Source: Cyanobacteriota bacterium erpe_2018_sw_21hr_WHONDRS-SW48-000092_B_bin.40
GTDB lineage: Bacteria; Cyanobacteriota; Vampirovibrionia; Obscuribacterales; Obscuribacteraceae
Reading direction: 5' to 3'
Length of the DNA stretch: 58,782 bases
Assembly: GCA_030917395.1 (NCBI GenBank)
Contig: JAUPUU010000356.1
Span: 1 to 58,782 of the forward strand
The notes beneath the pieces are model-generated. The model searched no databases, had not been told where the DNA came from, and saw nothing but the letters and a program-made list of their open reading frames with translations. Positions 35,364-43,072 of this stretch are shown piece by piece (position 1 is the stretch's first letter; every line of letters begins with the position of its first letter). The translations under genes were made by a program, and so were the position numbers.

Positions 35364-35489
35364 TTAGTCAGCGCCTTCTGCCAGGCTGCGGTCGTTAGGA
35401 TTGAATGAATCTGCTGGAATGGCGAAACCGCGAGTGCTTTTTCTCTCTTCAGTAGATTTCGTTTCTTTGGGAATGTCTTGCTTTTCCAT
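35364..35489 (-). CDS. Small 41-residue charged protein
   Basis: A short gene: ATG at 35489, stop at 35364, with AGGAG 11 bases before the ATG. The product is acidic and Ser/Thr-rich (MEKQDIPKETKSTEERKSTR, then GFAIPADSFNPNDRSLAEGA and D), with no hydrophobic segment. It lies between the coiled-coil gene and the terminator at 35630-35655. The ribosome site and clean frame support a real gene; function unknown. Confidence 0.5.
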   Translation of the reverse strand: MEKQDIPKETKSTEERKSTRGFAIPADSFNPNDRSLAEGAD

Positions 35490-35629
35490 TTGTTCAATTA
35501 CTCCTGTTAGCGGATGCTAGCAACAGACCCTATATTGCCTCACAATTGCTAAGGAGAGGTTAATTTGGCCGTGTTTGTAACCACTTGTCAATTAGAGTCT
35601 CCACATCTGAGCGCAACATCGCTTAAGAA

Positions 35630-35655
35630 AAAAGGGAAGGCGAACCTTCCCTTTT
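35630..35655. terminator. Intrinsic terminator of the aldo/keto reductase gene
   Basis: A perfect 11-bp stem (AAAAGGGAAGG / CCTTCCCTTTT) with the tetraloop CGAA. Read on the minus strand it is followed by a T6 run, 53 bases after the aldo/keto reductase stop. Confidence 0.88.
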
Positions 35656-35707
35656 GTTGATTTTCGACAATTGTAAACGAGATTTTGTCTCGAATTACTA
35701 GTTTTTT

Positions 35708-36697
35708 CTATCGATCGATTTGAGCTAGAAGTGGCTGCTCATAACGTTCTCCAGCGGTCTTGGTGGCCAGTCCGCTGAGGGCAGCTAGATCTTCGTCTTC
35801 AAGATCTAAACGGAACGATACAGTATTTTCTTCTAAGTAACGAACGTGCTTGGTGCCAGGTATCGGCACAATATCAATGCCTTGGTGAAGCAACCAGGCG
35901 ATAGCAACTTGAGCAGGAGTAGCGCCGTAGCGATCAGCCACTTCATTGACTTCGTCAACTAGAAGCAAATTGCGTTTGAAGTTTTCGCCTTGATAGCGAG
36001 GGTCATGGCGGCGATAGTCGCCTTCAGGTAGATCGTCGAAGCTCTTGATCTCACCAGTAAGAATTCCGCGGCCGATTGGGCAGTAGGCTACAAGACCAAT
36101 CTTTAGTTCGCGTAGAACCGGCATAATTACTGGTTCTAGGTTGCGTTCCCAGATTGAATACTCTGATTGTAGAGCGGAAATAGGATGTACTTTGTGGGCT
36201 CTGCGAATGGTCTGTTCGCCAGCTTCAGATAGTCCGAGGTAGCGAACTTTGCCTTCTTTGACCAGTTCAGCCATGGCGCCAACTGTTTCTTCAATAGGAA
36301 CATTTGGATCAACGCGATGTTGATAGTAGAGATCGATAACATCGATTCCTAGTCTTTTCATAGAAGCTTCGGCCACAGCCTTAACTGTCTTAGGATGGCT
36401 GTCTAGGCCAATTGAATTGCCAGCCTCGTCGTATTTGAAACCGAACTTGGTGGCAATTACAGCTTGATCGCGTTTGCCTTTGATGGCACGACCGATTAAC
36501 TCTTCGTTTTTATATGGGCCGTAGCGTTCGGCAGTGTCGAGGAAATTCACGCCGAGCTCTAGTGCTCTGTGAATTACTTTGATTGCTTCGCTTTCATCGG
36601 CTGAGCCGTAAGCAAAGCTCATGCCCATGCAGCCAAGACCGATGGCAGATGTAGTGAGACCCTGGTTACCCAGCTTGCGCGTGTTGATGATGCCCAT
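35708..36697 (-). CDS. Aldo/keto reductase
   Basis: A 329-residue NADPH-dependent oxidoreductase with a TIM barrel. The catalytic tetrad is complete: D54 and Y59 (FLDTAERYG), K84 (IATKFG) and H127 (YYQHRVD). The start LGNQGLTTSAIGLGCMGMSF and the NADP-binding tail (PIPGTKHVRYLEEN) match the plant/bacterial AKR13-like group, which reduces aldehydes and ketones. Single gene with its own terminator. It is divergent from the isochorismatase-family gene, with a TTCATT/AATGAA inverted repeat between. Confidence 0.94.
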   Translation of the reverse strand: MGIINTRKLGNQGLTTSAIGLGCMGMSFAYGSADESEAIKVIHRALELGVNFLDTAERYGPYKNEELIGRAIKGKRDQAVIATKFGFKYDEAGNSIGLDSHPKTVKAVAEASMKRLGIDVIDLYYQHRVDPNVPIEETVGAMAELVKEGKVRYLGLSEAGEQTIRRAHKVHPISALQSEYSIWERNLEPVIMPVLRELKIGLVAYCPIGRGILTGEIKSFDDLPEGDYRRHDPRYQGENFKRNLLLVDEVNEVADRYGATPAQVAIAWLLHQGIDIVPIPGTKHVRYLEENTVSFRLDLEDEDLAALSGLATKTAGERYEQPLLAQIDR

Positions 36698-37006
36698 GTT
36701 GACGTCCGTGTTCCATACTCAGTGACAATTGAAACCCTATCACGGCCGCTACCGCTTTACATGAAGGTAAATAGCAATAATGTTTGATTTAAACTTCGCG
36801 GAAGCCGCATTAGGCCTTGTGAAAAAGATTCATTCATCATTAATGAACTCGTAATCGGCCTGTGGCGCTGAATGTTGTCACTTACGAAAAAGAAATTTGG
36901 GGCCAGAAGCTCAATATAGAGATAATAGAAGCCTCAGAAATTCACTTTAATAATCTGTTTCAAGAAAATATATTTGGATGCATTAAGAGCAAGAGGAAGG
37001 GCGACC
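36698..37006. promoter_or_regulatory. Divergent promoter region with TTCATT-N7-AATGAA repeat
   Basis: 309 bases between divergent starts. TTCATTCATCATTAATGAA (36829-36847) is an inverted repeat related to the efflux operator TGAATGAATTCATTCA at 3501-3516 but with a longer spacer. A related TetR regulator could control one or both flanking genes. A 62-codon plus-strand frame overlapping the hydrolase start was judged spurious. Confidence 0.4.
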
Positions 37007-37564
37007 ATGCCAGCAGCGCTATTAGTTATAGATGTGCAACAGGGCTTTGATGACCCCTACTGGGGTGAGCGCAATAACTCCGGCTGTGAAGCCAATATCG
37101 CCGCCCTTGTGGCCGCTTTCCGCCAGGCGGGCAAAGCCGTTATCCATGTGCAGCATAATTCGGTAGAACCGCAGTCGCCATTGCGGCCTGGTCAGCCTGG
37201 TAATGATTTCAAAGCTGAGGCTGTGCCATTGGCTGGTGAGAAAGTCTTTGGCAAGACGGTTAATAGTGCTTTCATTGGGACAGAGCTTGAAAAGTATTTG
37301 CGTGAGCAGGGCATCGATGAGCTTGTGATTTGTGGCTTGACCACAGACCACTGTGTTTCCACCAGTACCAGAATGTCTGGCAATTTGGGATTCAATACTT
37401 ATTTAGTCAGTGATGCTACGGCTACTTTTAATCGGAAAGGAATAGATGGCCGCAATTGGCCAGCTGAAGAAATTCATCAAAGTGCCCTGGCTAGCCTTAA
37501 TGGAGAATTTGCCGAAGTGCTTTCCACTGAGGCCGTGCTGAAACTGCCTTATATTTGCCTTTAA
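37007..37564 (+). CDS. Isochorismatase-family cysteine hydrolase
   Basis: A 185-residue hydrolase of the isochorismatase/nicotinamidase fold. The triad is present: D9 (ALLVIDVQ), K83 (GKTVNSAF) and C116 (LTTDHCVSTS), with the family cis-peptide region before the Cys. Members hydrolyse amides or vinyl ethers; the substrate is not readable. The ATG at 37007 gives the normal start of this fold; an upstream GTG/ATG-like extension adds an atypical basic leader. Its stop overlaps the convergent stop of the next gene (TTAA at 37561-37564). Confidence 0.9.
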   Translation: MPAALLVIDVQQGFDDPYWGERNNSGCEANIAALVAAFRQAGKAVIHVQHNSVEPQSPLRPGQPGNDFKAEAVPLAGEKVFGKTVNSAFIGTELEKYLREQGIDELVICGLTTDHCVSTSTRMSGNLGFNTYLVSDATATFNRKGIDGRNWPAEEIHQSALASLNGEFAEVLSTEAVLKLPYICL

Positions 37565-37899
37565 TCTGCCGCTGGTGCGGCACTGTCAGCGGTGGCTTTT
37601 TCTTTTAGTGATGGTTGCTGTGCTTTCATGTGCAGAACTGGCAAAAAGAGGATGCCTTTGCGTTTTATTCCCAGACCAAGTGCTAGTGATCCCTTTTTCC
37701 TTTCCATATTTTTGTCAGTGGAAACTTGAAATGTTGCTTGCTTTGCGGGCTCTTGCGCTGGCTTGCTTACTTCAGTTTCAGATGGCTCGGCGGGCTGAGT
37801 CTGGGGCTTAGGCAAGTCTTCAGCTAAGACGGTTTGCGGCAACAATAAAGCGAATAATGAGACAGCTGTAACAAGCTGGGTCAGGTGACGGTAATTCAC
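37561..37899 (-). CDS. Small exported Pro/Ala/Lys-rich protein
   Basis: A 112-residue protein with a signal peptide (LVTAVSLFALLLPQTVLAED). The mature part is rich in Pro, Ala, Glu and Lys (PKPQTQPAEPSETEVSKPAQ), with a short hydrophobic patch (GIKRKGILFLPVLHMKAQQ). No family is recognised. It is probably periplasmic. Its stop codon overlaps that of the convergent hydrolase gene. Confidence 0.5.
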   Translation of the reverse strand: MNYRHLTQLVTAVSLFALLLPQTVLAEDLPKPQTQPAEPSETEVSKPAQEPAKQATFQVSTDKNMERKKGSLALGLGIKRKGILFLPVLHMKAQQPSLKEKATADSAAPAAD

Positions 37900-37962
37900 A
37901 GAGATGCACTCCTGTTTTTTTTAGCATCACTAACACTATGGTAATTTGCCGCCAGTTGCAAC

Positions 37963-38364
37963 TTACTTGTAATTTGGTACTTCAGCCACTCCTTCCAAAA
38001 ACTCGTCAAGCCCTATTGGCGAAGGTTCTTTGCCCGTGGCATTCTTTATGTATATTACCGCTCTGCCGCTTGGAAGAATGCGCAAGTCTGGTTCGGCTGC
38101 AAGCCCTAGAGGCCTGCTTTTGAGCGTCTTTTTGAACGGTCCACTACCCTTGCTTGTTTGCACTAGAAACGAGCCGTCTGTAGCATCGTGACCCTTAAAA
38201 ATGAGATCAACAGTGCGTCCGTCATGTAACTTCTCGTGTTGATTGTTTCGATAAGCGCGGGGTGGTGGTTCCGGTATCAGGAATTGAAAGGTAGCGGAGA
38301 TAAGAAAAGGTGTGCAGACCAATATGAGCATTAGAATTACAAGTATTCCAAGGATGCGCCGCAT
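37963..38364 (-). CDS. Small membrane-anchored protein
   Basis: A 133-residue protein starting with one hydrophobic segment (ILVILMLILVCTPFLISATF) that anchors it or is cleaved. The rest is beta-rich and basic (GRTVDLIFKGHDATDGSFLV, LRILPSGRAVIYIKNATGKE). No conserved family is recognised. It is separated by 63 bases from the small exported gene downstream and is divergent from the Cys-rich protein gene. Confidence 0.5.
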   Translation of the reverse strand: MRRILGILVILMLILVCTPFLISATFQFLIPEPPPRAYRNNQHEKLHDGRTVDLIFKGHDATDGSFLVQTSKGSGPFKKTLKSRPLGLAAEPDLRILPSGRAVIYIKNATGKEPSPIGLDEFLEGVAEVPNYK

Positions 38365-38552
38365 GTTGTTGACCTAATAGCACGAGATTTGCTTTCTAGT
38401 ATAAGTAAAGATGTTCTGGTTTTAGTCAAATTGAATTTCTTCGATAGTTCTACAATCTATGTTCGTTGGGAAATGCCGGTACAGGGTAAATCCTGTAGAG
38501 CGATCGTACTTGCCGGTTTAAGATCGATAGATGCTAGCAGTGGAGATTGGCT

Positions 38553-39422
38553 ATGACTGATTCTGATTGTACAAAGCGTATGCTGAACGATTTGCAAATA
38601 GCGAGCCCCTGCTTGGTGCCTTGGAAGAGCATGGATGAGACCGCTAGTGAGGCCGTGCGCTTTTGTGGACAATGCAGCAAAAATGTTTATGACATCTCTA
38701 AATTGACCACCGCTGAGGCCGCTCTGCTGCTTCAGCAAGGCGCAGCATCAGGCACTTTGCCCTGCATGCAACTTTATCGACGCTTTGATGGCACGATCAT
38801 TACCGATGATTGCCCGGTGGGTCTGCGCCGTATTCGCGATATCTGGAGACGAGTTAAAAGTGTGGCCGCGGGAACAGTTGCTTTCTTTCTCGTTGGATTG
38901 CCGTTGGCGGCACAGAACAGAGATTTGCCTGCAACTAAGGGCAAAGTTGCAGCGCCGGCGCCTGCTGCTCCCCCTATCCTCCGGGGTGAGCCGACCATCA
39001 CTGGTGGCAAGCCAATGATGGTACCAAGTCACACAGGGGGGATGGTTGCACCTAGTCTGCCGGTAAAAAATTCGGCGGCTAGCTGGGCAGAAGTGGCTAT
39101 GACCAAGCCGTCGATAAAAGCATTGGCGATCCGCATCAAGAAGATGGAAGCAAAGCCGGACGCCTCTGAGAGGGATTTGCCGCAAATTCTCAAGCTGCGT
39201 CTACAAATGGCTCAAGAAGCTGACAGGTTAATGGTGCCAGCTTTTGCCCAGATTGAACTGGCGAAACTATACGATGCCGCCTACCAAATGAAAGCTGGCA
39301 GTAATACTGATAATTTGTTGTTACGCGATATTTTGAAAGAGCGCATTGCTAATGCTCGTCTCTTGAAAATCGATGACAGCGTTTTCCAGGAACAATTGCA
39401 GAAACTTCAGCCTTCAAAATAG
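38553..39422 (+). CDS. Membrane protein with N-terminal Cys-containing domain
   Basis: A 289-residue protein. The N-terminal 90 residues match a widespread uncharacterised domain: SPCLVPWKSMDETASEAVRF, then FCGQCSKNVYDISKLTTAEA and YRRFDGTIITDDCPVGLR, with a CxxC pair and two further Cys that could bind metal or a cofactor. One helix follows (VAAGTVAFFLVGLPLAAQ), then Pro/Ala-rich and helical C-terminal regions. GGAG lies 7 bases before the ATG at 38553. Function unknown; this N-domain is known across many bacteria, often next to a transmembrane helix. Confidence 0.7.
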   Translation: MTDSDCTKRMLNDLQIASPCLVPWKSMDETASEAVRFCGQCSKNVYDISKLTTAEAALLLQQGAASGTLPCMQLYRRFDGTIITDDCPVGLRRIRDIWRRVKSVAAGTVAFFLVGLPLAAQNRDLPATKGKVAAPAPAAPPILRGEPTITGGKPMMVPSHTGGMVAPSLPVKNSAASWAEVAMTKPSIKALAIRIKKMEAKPDASERDLPQILKLRLQMAQEADRLMVPAFAQIELAKLYDAAYQMKAGSNTDNLLLRDILKERIANARLLKIDDSVFQEQLQKLQPSK

Positions 39423-39482
39423 CTCACTGCGTCTGCTTCGCGACCATCACCACGTGCTGGCGATGTCGATATCTAATTGGCT

Positions 39483-39542
39483 CTACCTGTGTTTGGCATT
39501 CATGAAATTGATCATAGCTTTTGCATTGATGATGTCATTGTC
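39483..39542 (-). pseudogene. Duplicated 3' end of the TPR gene
   Basis: Read on the minus strand this encodes DNDIINAKAMINFMNAKHR and a TAG. That is nearly the same as the last residues of the TPR protein at 39910 (DNINTKAMINFMNTKHR). The DNA match runs over about 57 bases (39480-39536 with 39907-39963, offset 427 bp, a few mismatches). It is a partial copy of the neighbouring gene's end, placed downstream of an unrelated short membrane gene. Confidence 0.75.
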
Positions 39543-39592
39543 GCTCTAATCGGCAAAGCCTTATGGTTTATGCTCAGTGCTATTTAATTTAT

Positions 39593-39901
39593 TTAGATTA
39601 GAGCTGGGTGAGATGACATCATCAATGCAAGAACAACCAGAAATATACCGCTTGCCACTAAGAACGAGATAACTGCAGCTATACCTACGGTTCGCCAGAT
39701 ACTTTTCTGCATGCTGATCAAGGCTATCAGTGTAATTACTGGGCTAATCATGAGAAACATGAAGGTGGTGATATCAAGATTGTTTCTAGTTAGGAATGCG
39801 TATAGCCACCAAAGCACCTCTACACACAAAACTATTTGGCAGCAGCTTTGCAGGGCAGTCTGCGGTTGGCAATTATCCTTTTCCCAGCTTGGAGGGTACA
39901 T
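39593..39901 (-). CDS. Small two-to-three-helix membrane protein
   Basis: A 102-residue protein from the ATG at 39901 (MYPPSWEKDNCQPQ), starting 8 bases after the TPR gene's stop. Upstream in-frame starts would overlap that gene by 64 bases, so I reject them. Hydrophobic segments occur at IVLCVEVLWWLYAFL, TTFMFLMISPVITLIALI and WRTVGIAAVISFLVASGIFL. No family is known. It lies between two copies of the TPR gene's end, so it may have arrived or been retained with a duplication. Confidence 0.5.
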   Translation of the reverse strand: MYPPSWEKDNCQPQTALQSCCQIVLCVEVLWWLYAFLTRNNLDITTFMFLMISPVITLIALISMQKSIWRTVGIAAVISFLVASGIFLVVLALMMSSHPALI

Positions 39902-39909
39902 AGTCTGCT

Positions 39910-40623
39910 CTACCTGTGTTTGGTATTCATGAAATTGATCATCGCTTTTGTATTGATATTGTCGGGATAGCATTGCAGCGATTTTTCGGCAGCAGCTCTA
40001 GCGCTTTTGTAGTCGCCTTCTAGCAAATAGCTGTTGCCTAAACTGAGCCAGGCGTTTGAACATTTGTCATTGATGGCCAGTGCTTTTTTGGAAGTCTCTC
40101 GCGCTAGTTGTGGCTTCTTCTGCTCTAAATAAATGACGCTCAATGTATCAAGCGGTGATTCGTACTTGGGATACTTCGCCGCACATTCTTTTGCTGTTTT
40201 AATGGCTGAGGCATATTGCTTGCGGCAATAGTGGTCGTAGGCTTTGTTGCTGAGAAAAACTGCTTCTTGCGGCACCGGGTATTTCGGTAGTTCTGAGTCG
40301 AGCAGAATTTGTGCTTGCTTTTTTACTTTGCCAGTTTTGTCGTTTTTAATGGCCAGTCGCAAGGCTTTCTTCGCCTTTTCTGGTGCACCCATATTTTTGT
40401 AGCAAGTAGCTAGAGTCATAAGTCTATCGCTGACCCAATCAGCTGGCGGCTCATCGGGAACCACAATAATCTTCTTGGATAAATCCTGGTCTTCCAGTGT
40501 TATCTCTGGTTTTGTTTCTAATCTGGTTGCTGGGCGTGATTGCCCTGCCGTCATTGGGGCGACGCAGGCAAAAATTATGGCTAATAGGCCGCTCAGGGTA
40601 AGAGTCGTTTTTAGGATGGCCAT
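39910..40623 (-). CDS. Exported TPR protein
   Basis: A 237-residue protein with a signal peptide (TTLTLSGLLAIIFACVAPMT). About four TPR-like units follow, e.g. DRLMTLATCYKNMGAPEKAK, KAYDHYCRKQYASAIKTAKE, TLSVIYLEQKKPQLARETSK and AWLSLGNSYLLEGDYKSARA. TPRs are scaffolds for protein contacts; here they lie outside the cytoplasm. The last 17 residues exist in a second copy 427 bp downstream. Confidence 0.8.
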   Translation of the reverse strand: MAILKTTLTLSGLLAIIFACVAPMTAGQSRPATRLETKPEITLEDQDLSKKIIVVPDEPPADWVSDRLMTLATCYKNMGAPEKAKKALRLAIKNDKTGKVKKQAQILLDSELPKYPVPQEAVFLSNKAYDHYCRKQYASAIKTAKECAAKYPKYESPLDTLSVIYLEQKKPQLARETSKKALAINDKCSNAWLSLGNSYLLEGDYKSARAAAEKSLQCYPDNINTKAMINFMNTKHR

Positions 40624-40811
40624 GAATTAATGCGCTTGCCCACTGTATTGCTTTAGCCCTTAGATTGCTGCTATTCCCCTAAAGACGTCGCTTAATGCGC
40701 TTACGGCGCTCATAGTCGTAGCGTCTTTCTCTTCGAAATTGGGTAAACCCTTCTTTAGCTGGCTATACTGCAGCTGTAGAAGTGCACCCATAGTACCGTT
40801 GGAAATTAGTC

Positions 40812-42326
40812 TTGGCAGAAAAACAATTGGTTGTGGTTACCGGTGCAACCGGCTATGTTGGCGCTCGCCTCGTGCCGCGCCTGCTTGAGGCCGGCTATCG
40901 GGTGCGCGCTTGTGGCCGTTCACTGGTTAAGCTGAGCAGTCGCCCCTGGGCCAAGCATGAAGATGTAGAGCTAGTAAAGGTCGATGTCTTTGATAAAGAG
41001 TCGCTCAAGATTGCGCTGACCGGTGCCTTTGCTGCCTATTATTTTGTTCACTCTATGAATTTAGAGAACAAAGACTTTGCTTCTGCCGACCGCCTCGCCG
41101 CCGATAATATGGTTGAGGCTGCCGACATTACCGGTCTCAAACGCATAATCTATCTGGGTGGGCTGGGAGAAGACTCTCCTGATTTGAGCAAGCACCTGCG
41201 CTCCCGCGCTGAAGTGGCGGCCATTCTCCAGGCCGGTCCTGTGCCCGTGACTGTTTTACGCGCGGGAATGATTTTGGGCTCTGGCAGCACATCGTTTGAA
41301 ATTTTGCGCTATCTGGTTGAGCGTCTGCCTGTAATGATTACTCCGCGTTGGGTTTCCACTCCTTCTCAGCCGATTGCTGTGCGCAATGTGCTCTATTACC
41401 TGATTGAATGTCTTAAGGTTGAGGCCACCACTGGCCGCTCCTTTGATATCGGTGGGCCGGAAGTGCTTACCTACAAAGATTTGATGCAGGTTTACTCGGT
41501 TGAGGCGGGTCTGGGCAAGCGCTGGATTTTTCCCGTACCGGTTTTTACTCCAACCATTAGTTCCTATTGGATACACTTTGTCACCCCGGTTCCCAACTAT
41601 ATTGCCAGACCCCTGGCAGAGGGGCTGCGCAACCCCGTGGTCTGTAAGAACAACGATATTTTGGCTTTAATTCCCCAGCCTTTGCTCGATTGCCGCACCG
41701 CCATTCGCATTGCTTTAGAGTGTATCGACCAGCACCGCGTCGAAAGTCGCTGGACCGATGCTGGTGAAATGCCAATTGTGCCAGCCGAATGGCCTAGCCC
41801 TGGCGATCCTGATTGGGCCGGGGGAACTGTTTACGAAGATAATCGTGTCATTAAAGTGAGCGATACACCAGCGCAGGTCTGGTACCGCCTGGTGCGCTTG
41901 GGTGGCAAAACCGGCTGGTATTACGGTAATTGGCTGTGGAAATTGCGCGGCTATATGGACCGCATCATTGGTGGAGTGGGGCTCAATCGCGGCCGCCGCA
42001 ATGACTTAGAGCTCTTGCCTGGAGATGCTCTCGATTTTTGGCGGGTGGTAGATGTAGAGAATGAGCATAGTCTGTTGCTGGTTGCTGAGATGAAATTGCC
42101 AGGCAAAGCATTTTTGCAGTTCACTATTACTAACAATGGTGATGGCGTTACTGTTGTGCAGCAGAATGCCCGATTTCAACCACAAGGTTTGCTTGGTCTA
42201 CTCTACTGGTGGGCTGTCACACCTTTGCACGAATTTGTCTTCAATGGTATGTTGCGTGGCATCGCTGCTGGAATTGACGGCAAAATTTTAGAGGGTCCCT
42301 CCCGTGTCACCAAAGTCAAAGCATAG
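40812..42326 (+). CDS. NAD(P)-binding SDR/epimerase-like protein with DUF2867 tail
   Basis: A 504-residue protein. The N-terminal Rossmann domain has the nucleotide motif VVVTGATGYVGARLVPRLLE and the NmrA/epimerase-like body (residues 1-300). The C-terminal 200 residues match DUF2867 (WYYGNWLWKLRGYMDRIIGG, GDALDFWRVVDVENEHSLLL). This two-domain form is widespread and is usually annotated as an NADH-binding or NmrA-like protein; the substrate is unknown. TTG at 40812 is the only usable start because a TAG lies just upstream. The VIT-family gene begins inside its last 23 bases, so the two are coupled. Confidence 0.88.
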   Translation: MAEKQLVVVTGATGYVGARLVPRLLEAGYRVRACGRSLVKLSSRPWAKHEDVELVKVDVFDKESLKIALTGAFAAYYFVHSMNLENKDFASADRLAADNMVEAADITGLKRIIYLGGLGEDSPDLSKHLRSRAEVAAILQAGPVPVTVLRAGMILGSGSTSFEILRYLVERLPVMITPRWVSTPSQPIAVRNVLYYLIECLKVEATTGRSFDIGGPEVLTYKDLMQVYSVEAGLGKRWIFPVPVFTPTISSYWIHFVTPVPNYIARPLAEGLRNPVVCKNNDILALIPQPLLDCRTAIRIALECIDQHRVESRWTDAGEMPIVPAEWPSPGDPDWAGGTVYEDNRVIKVSDTPAQVWYRLVRLGGKTGWYYGNWLWKLRGYMDRIIGGVGLNRGRRNDLELLPGDALDFWRVVDVENEHSLLLVAEMKLPGKAFLQFTITNNGDGVTVVQQNARFQPQGLLGLLYWWAVTPLHEFVFNGMLRGIAAGIDGKILEGPSRVTKVKA

Positions 42327-43008
42327 TGAAACCCACTTTACGGCCGGTGAAGTTATTCGCGACATTGTCATCGGCATGTCTGATGGTTTGACTGTGCCCT
42401 TTGCTTTGGCTGCTGGTCTGTCAGGGGCAATTGCCAACAGTGGCTTGGTGGTTACAGCCGGAGTTGCTGAAGTGGCAGCCGGTTCCATTGCTATGGGCTT
42501 GGGTGGATATTTAGCTGCCCGGGGTGAGGCGGAGCACTACGATAAAGAACGCCACCGCGAGTGGTGCGAAGTTAAGGAGATGCCAGAAGAGGAAAGTCGC
42601 GAAATATTCGAGATTTTTCGCGCTTATGGCCTTAAAGATGAAGAGATTCAGCCGGTTGTGGCTGGTTTAGAACGCAACCACGAACACTGGATTGATTTCA
42701 TGATGAAGTATGAGCTAGCTCTCGACAAGCCTGATCCTAATCGCGGTTTGATTAGTGCCCTGGTAATTGCTGGCTCGTATATTGTCGGCGGCATAGTTCC
42801 GCTTTTGCCGTACATGATCTACAGCGACTCCCACTTTGCCTTGATGATTTCGGCCCTGGTAACGGTTCTGGCCCTTTTTGTTTTTGGTTATGTCAAGGGG
42901 CGCTTCACCGGTTCTAAACCTTTTCGCAGCGCCTTCCAAACCGCTGTGGTTGGCACTCTGGCCGCCCTTGCAGCCTTTACCATTGCCAAGCTAATTTCAC
43001 CGCACTAA
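42304..43008 (+). CDS. VIT1/CCC1-family Fe/Mn transporter
   Basis: A 234-residue membrane transporter, family-sized, with five hydrophobic segments. The N-terminus IRDIVIGMSDGLTVPFALAA and following helices carry the family signature. The acidic cytoplasmic loop between helices 2 and 3 (EAEHYDKERHREWCEVKEMP, EEESREIFEIFRAYGL, LERNHEHWIDFMM) has the conserved metal-binding carboxylates. Members move iron or manganese out of the cytoplasm. It starts at GTG 42304 inside the SDR gene and is followed 64 bases later by xdhA, which needs iron for its clusters. Confidence 0.93.
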   Translation: MSPKSKHSETHFTAGEVIRDIVIGMSDGLTVPFALAAGLSGAIANSGLVVTAGVAEVAAGSIAMGLGGYLAARGEAEHYDKERHREWCEVKEMPEEESREIFEIFRAYGLKDEEIQPVVAGLERNHEHWIDFMMKYELALDKPDPNRGLISALVIAGSYIVGGIVPLLPYMIYSDSHFALMISALVTVLALFVFGYVKGRFTGSKPFRSAFQTAVVGTLAALAAFTIAKLISPH

Positions 43009-43072
43009 ATCGTTGCTTTGCGTTATCATATCTCTTCATTAAAATTTACTCCTGCTTTCTAATGGAGCGTTG

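Noticed and set aside
36862-37050. 62-codon plus-strand frame before the isochorismatase-family gene
   Set aside because: It overlaps the start of a well-supported gene in another frame and lacks a ribosome site.
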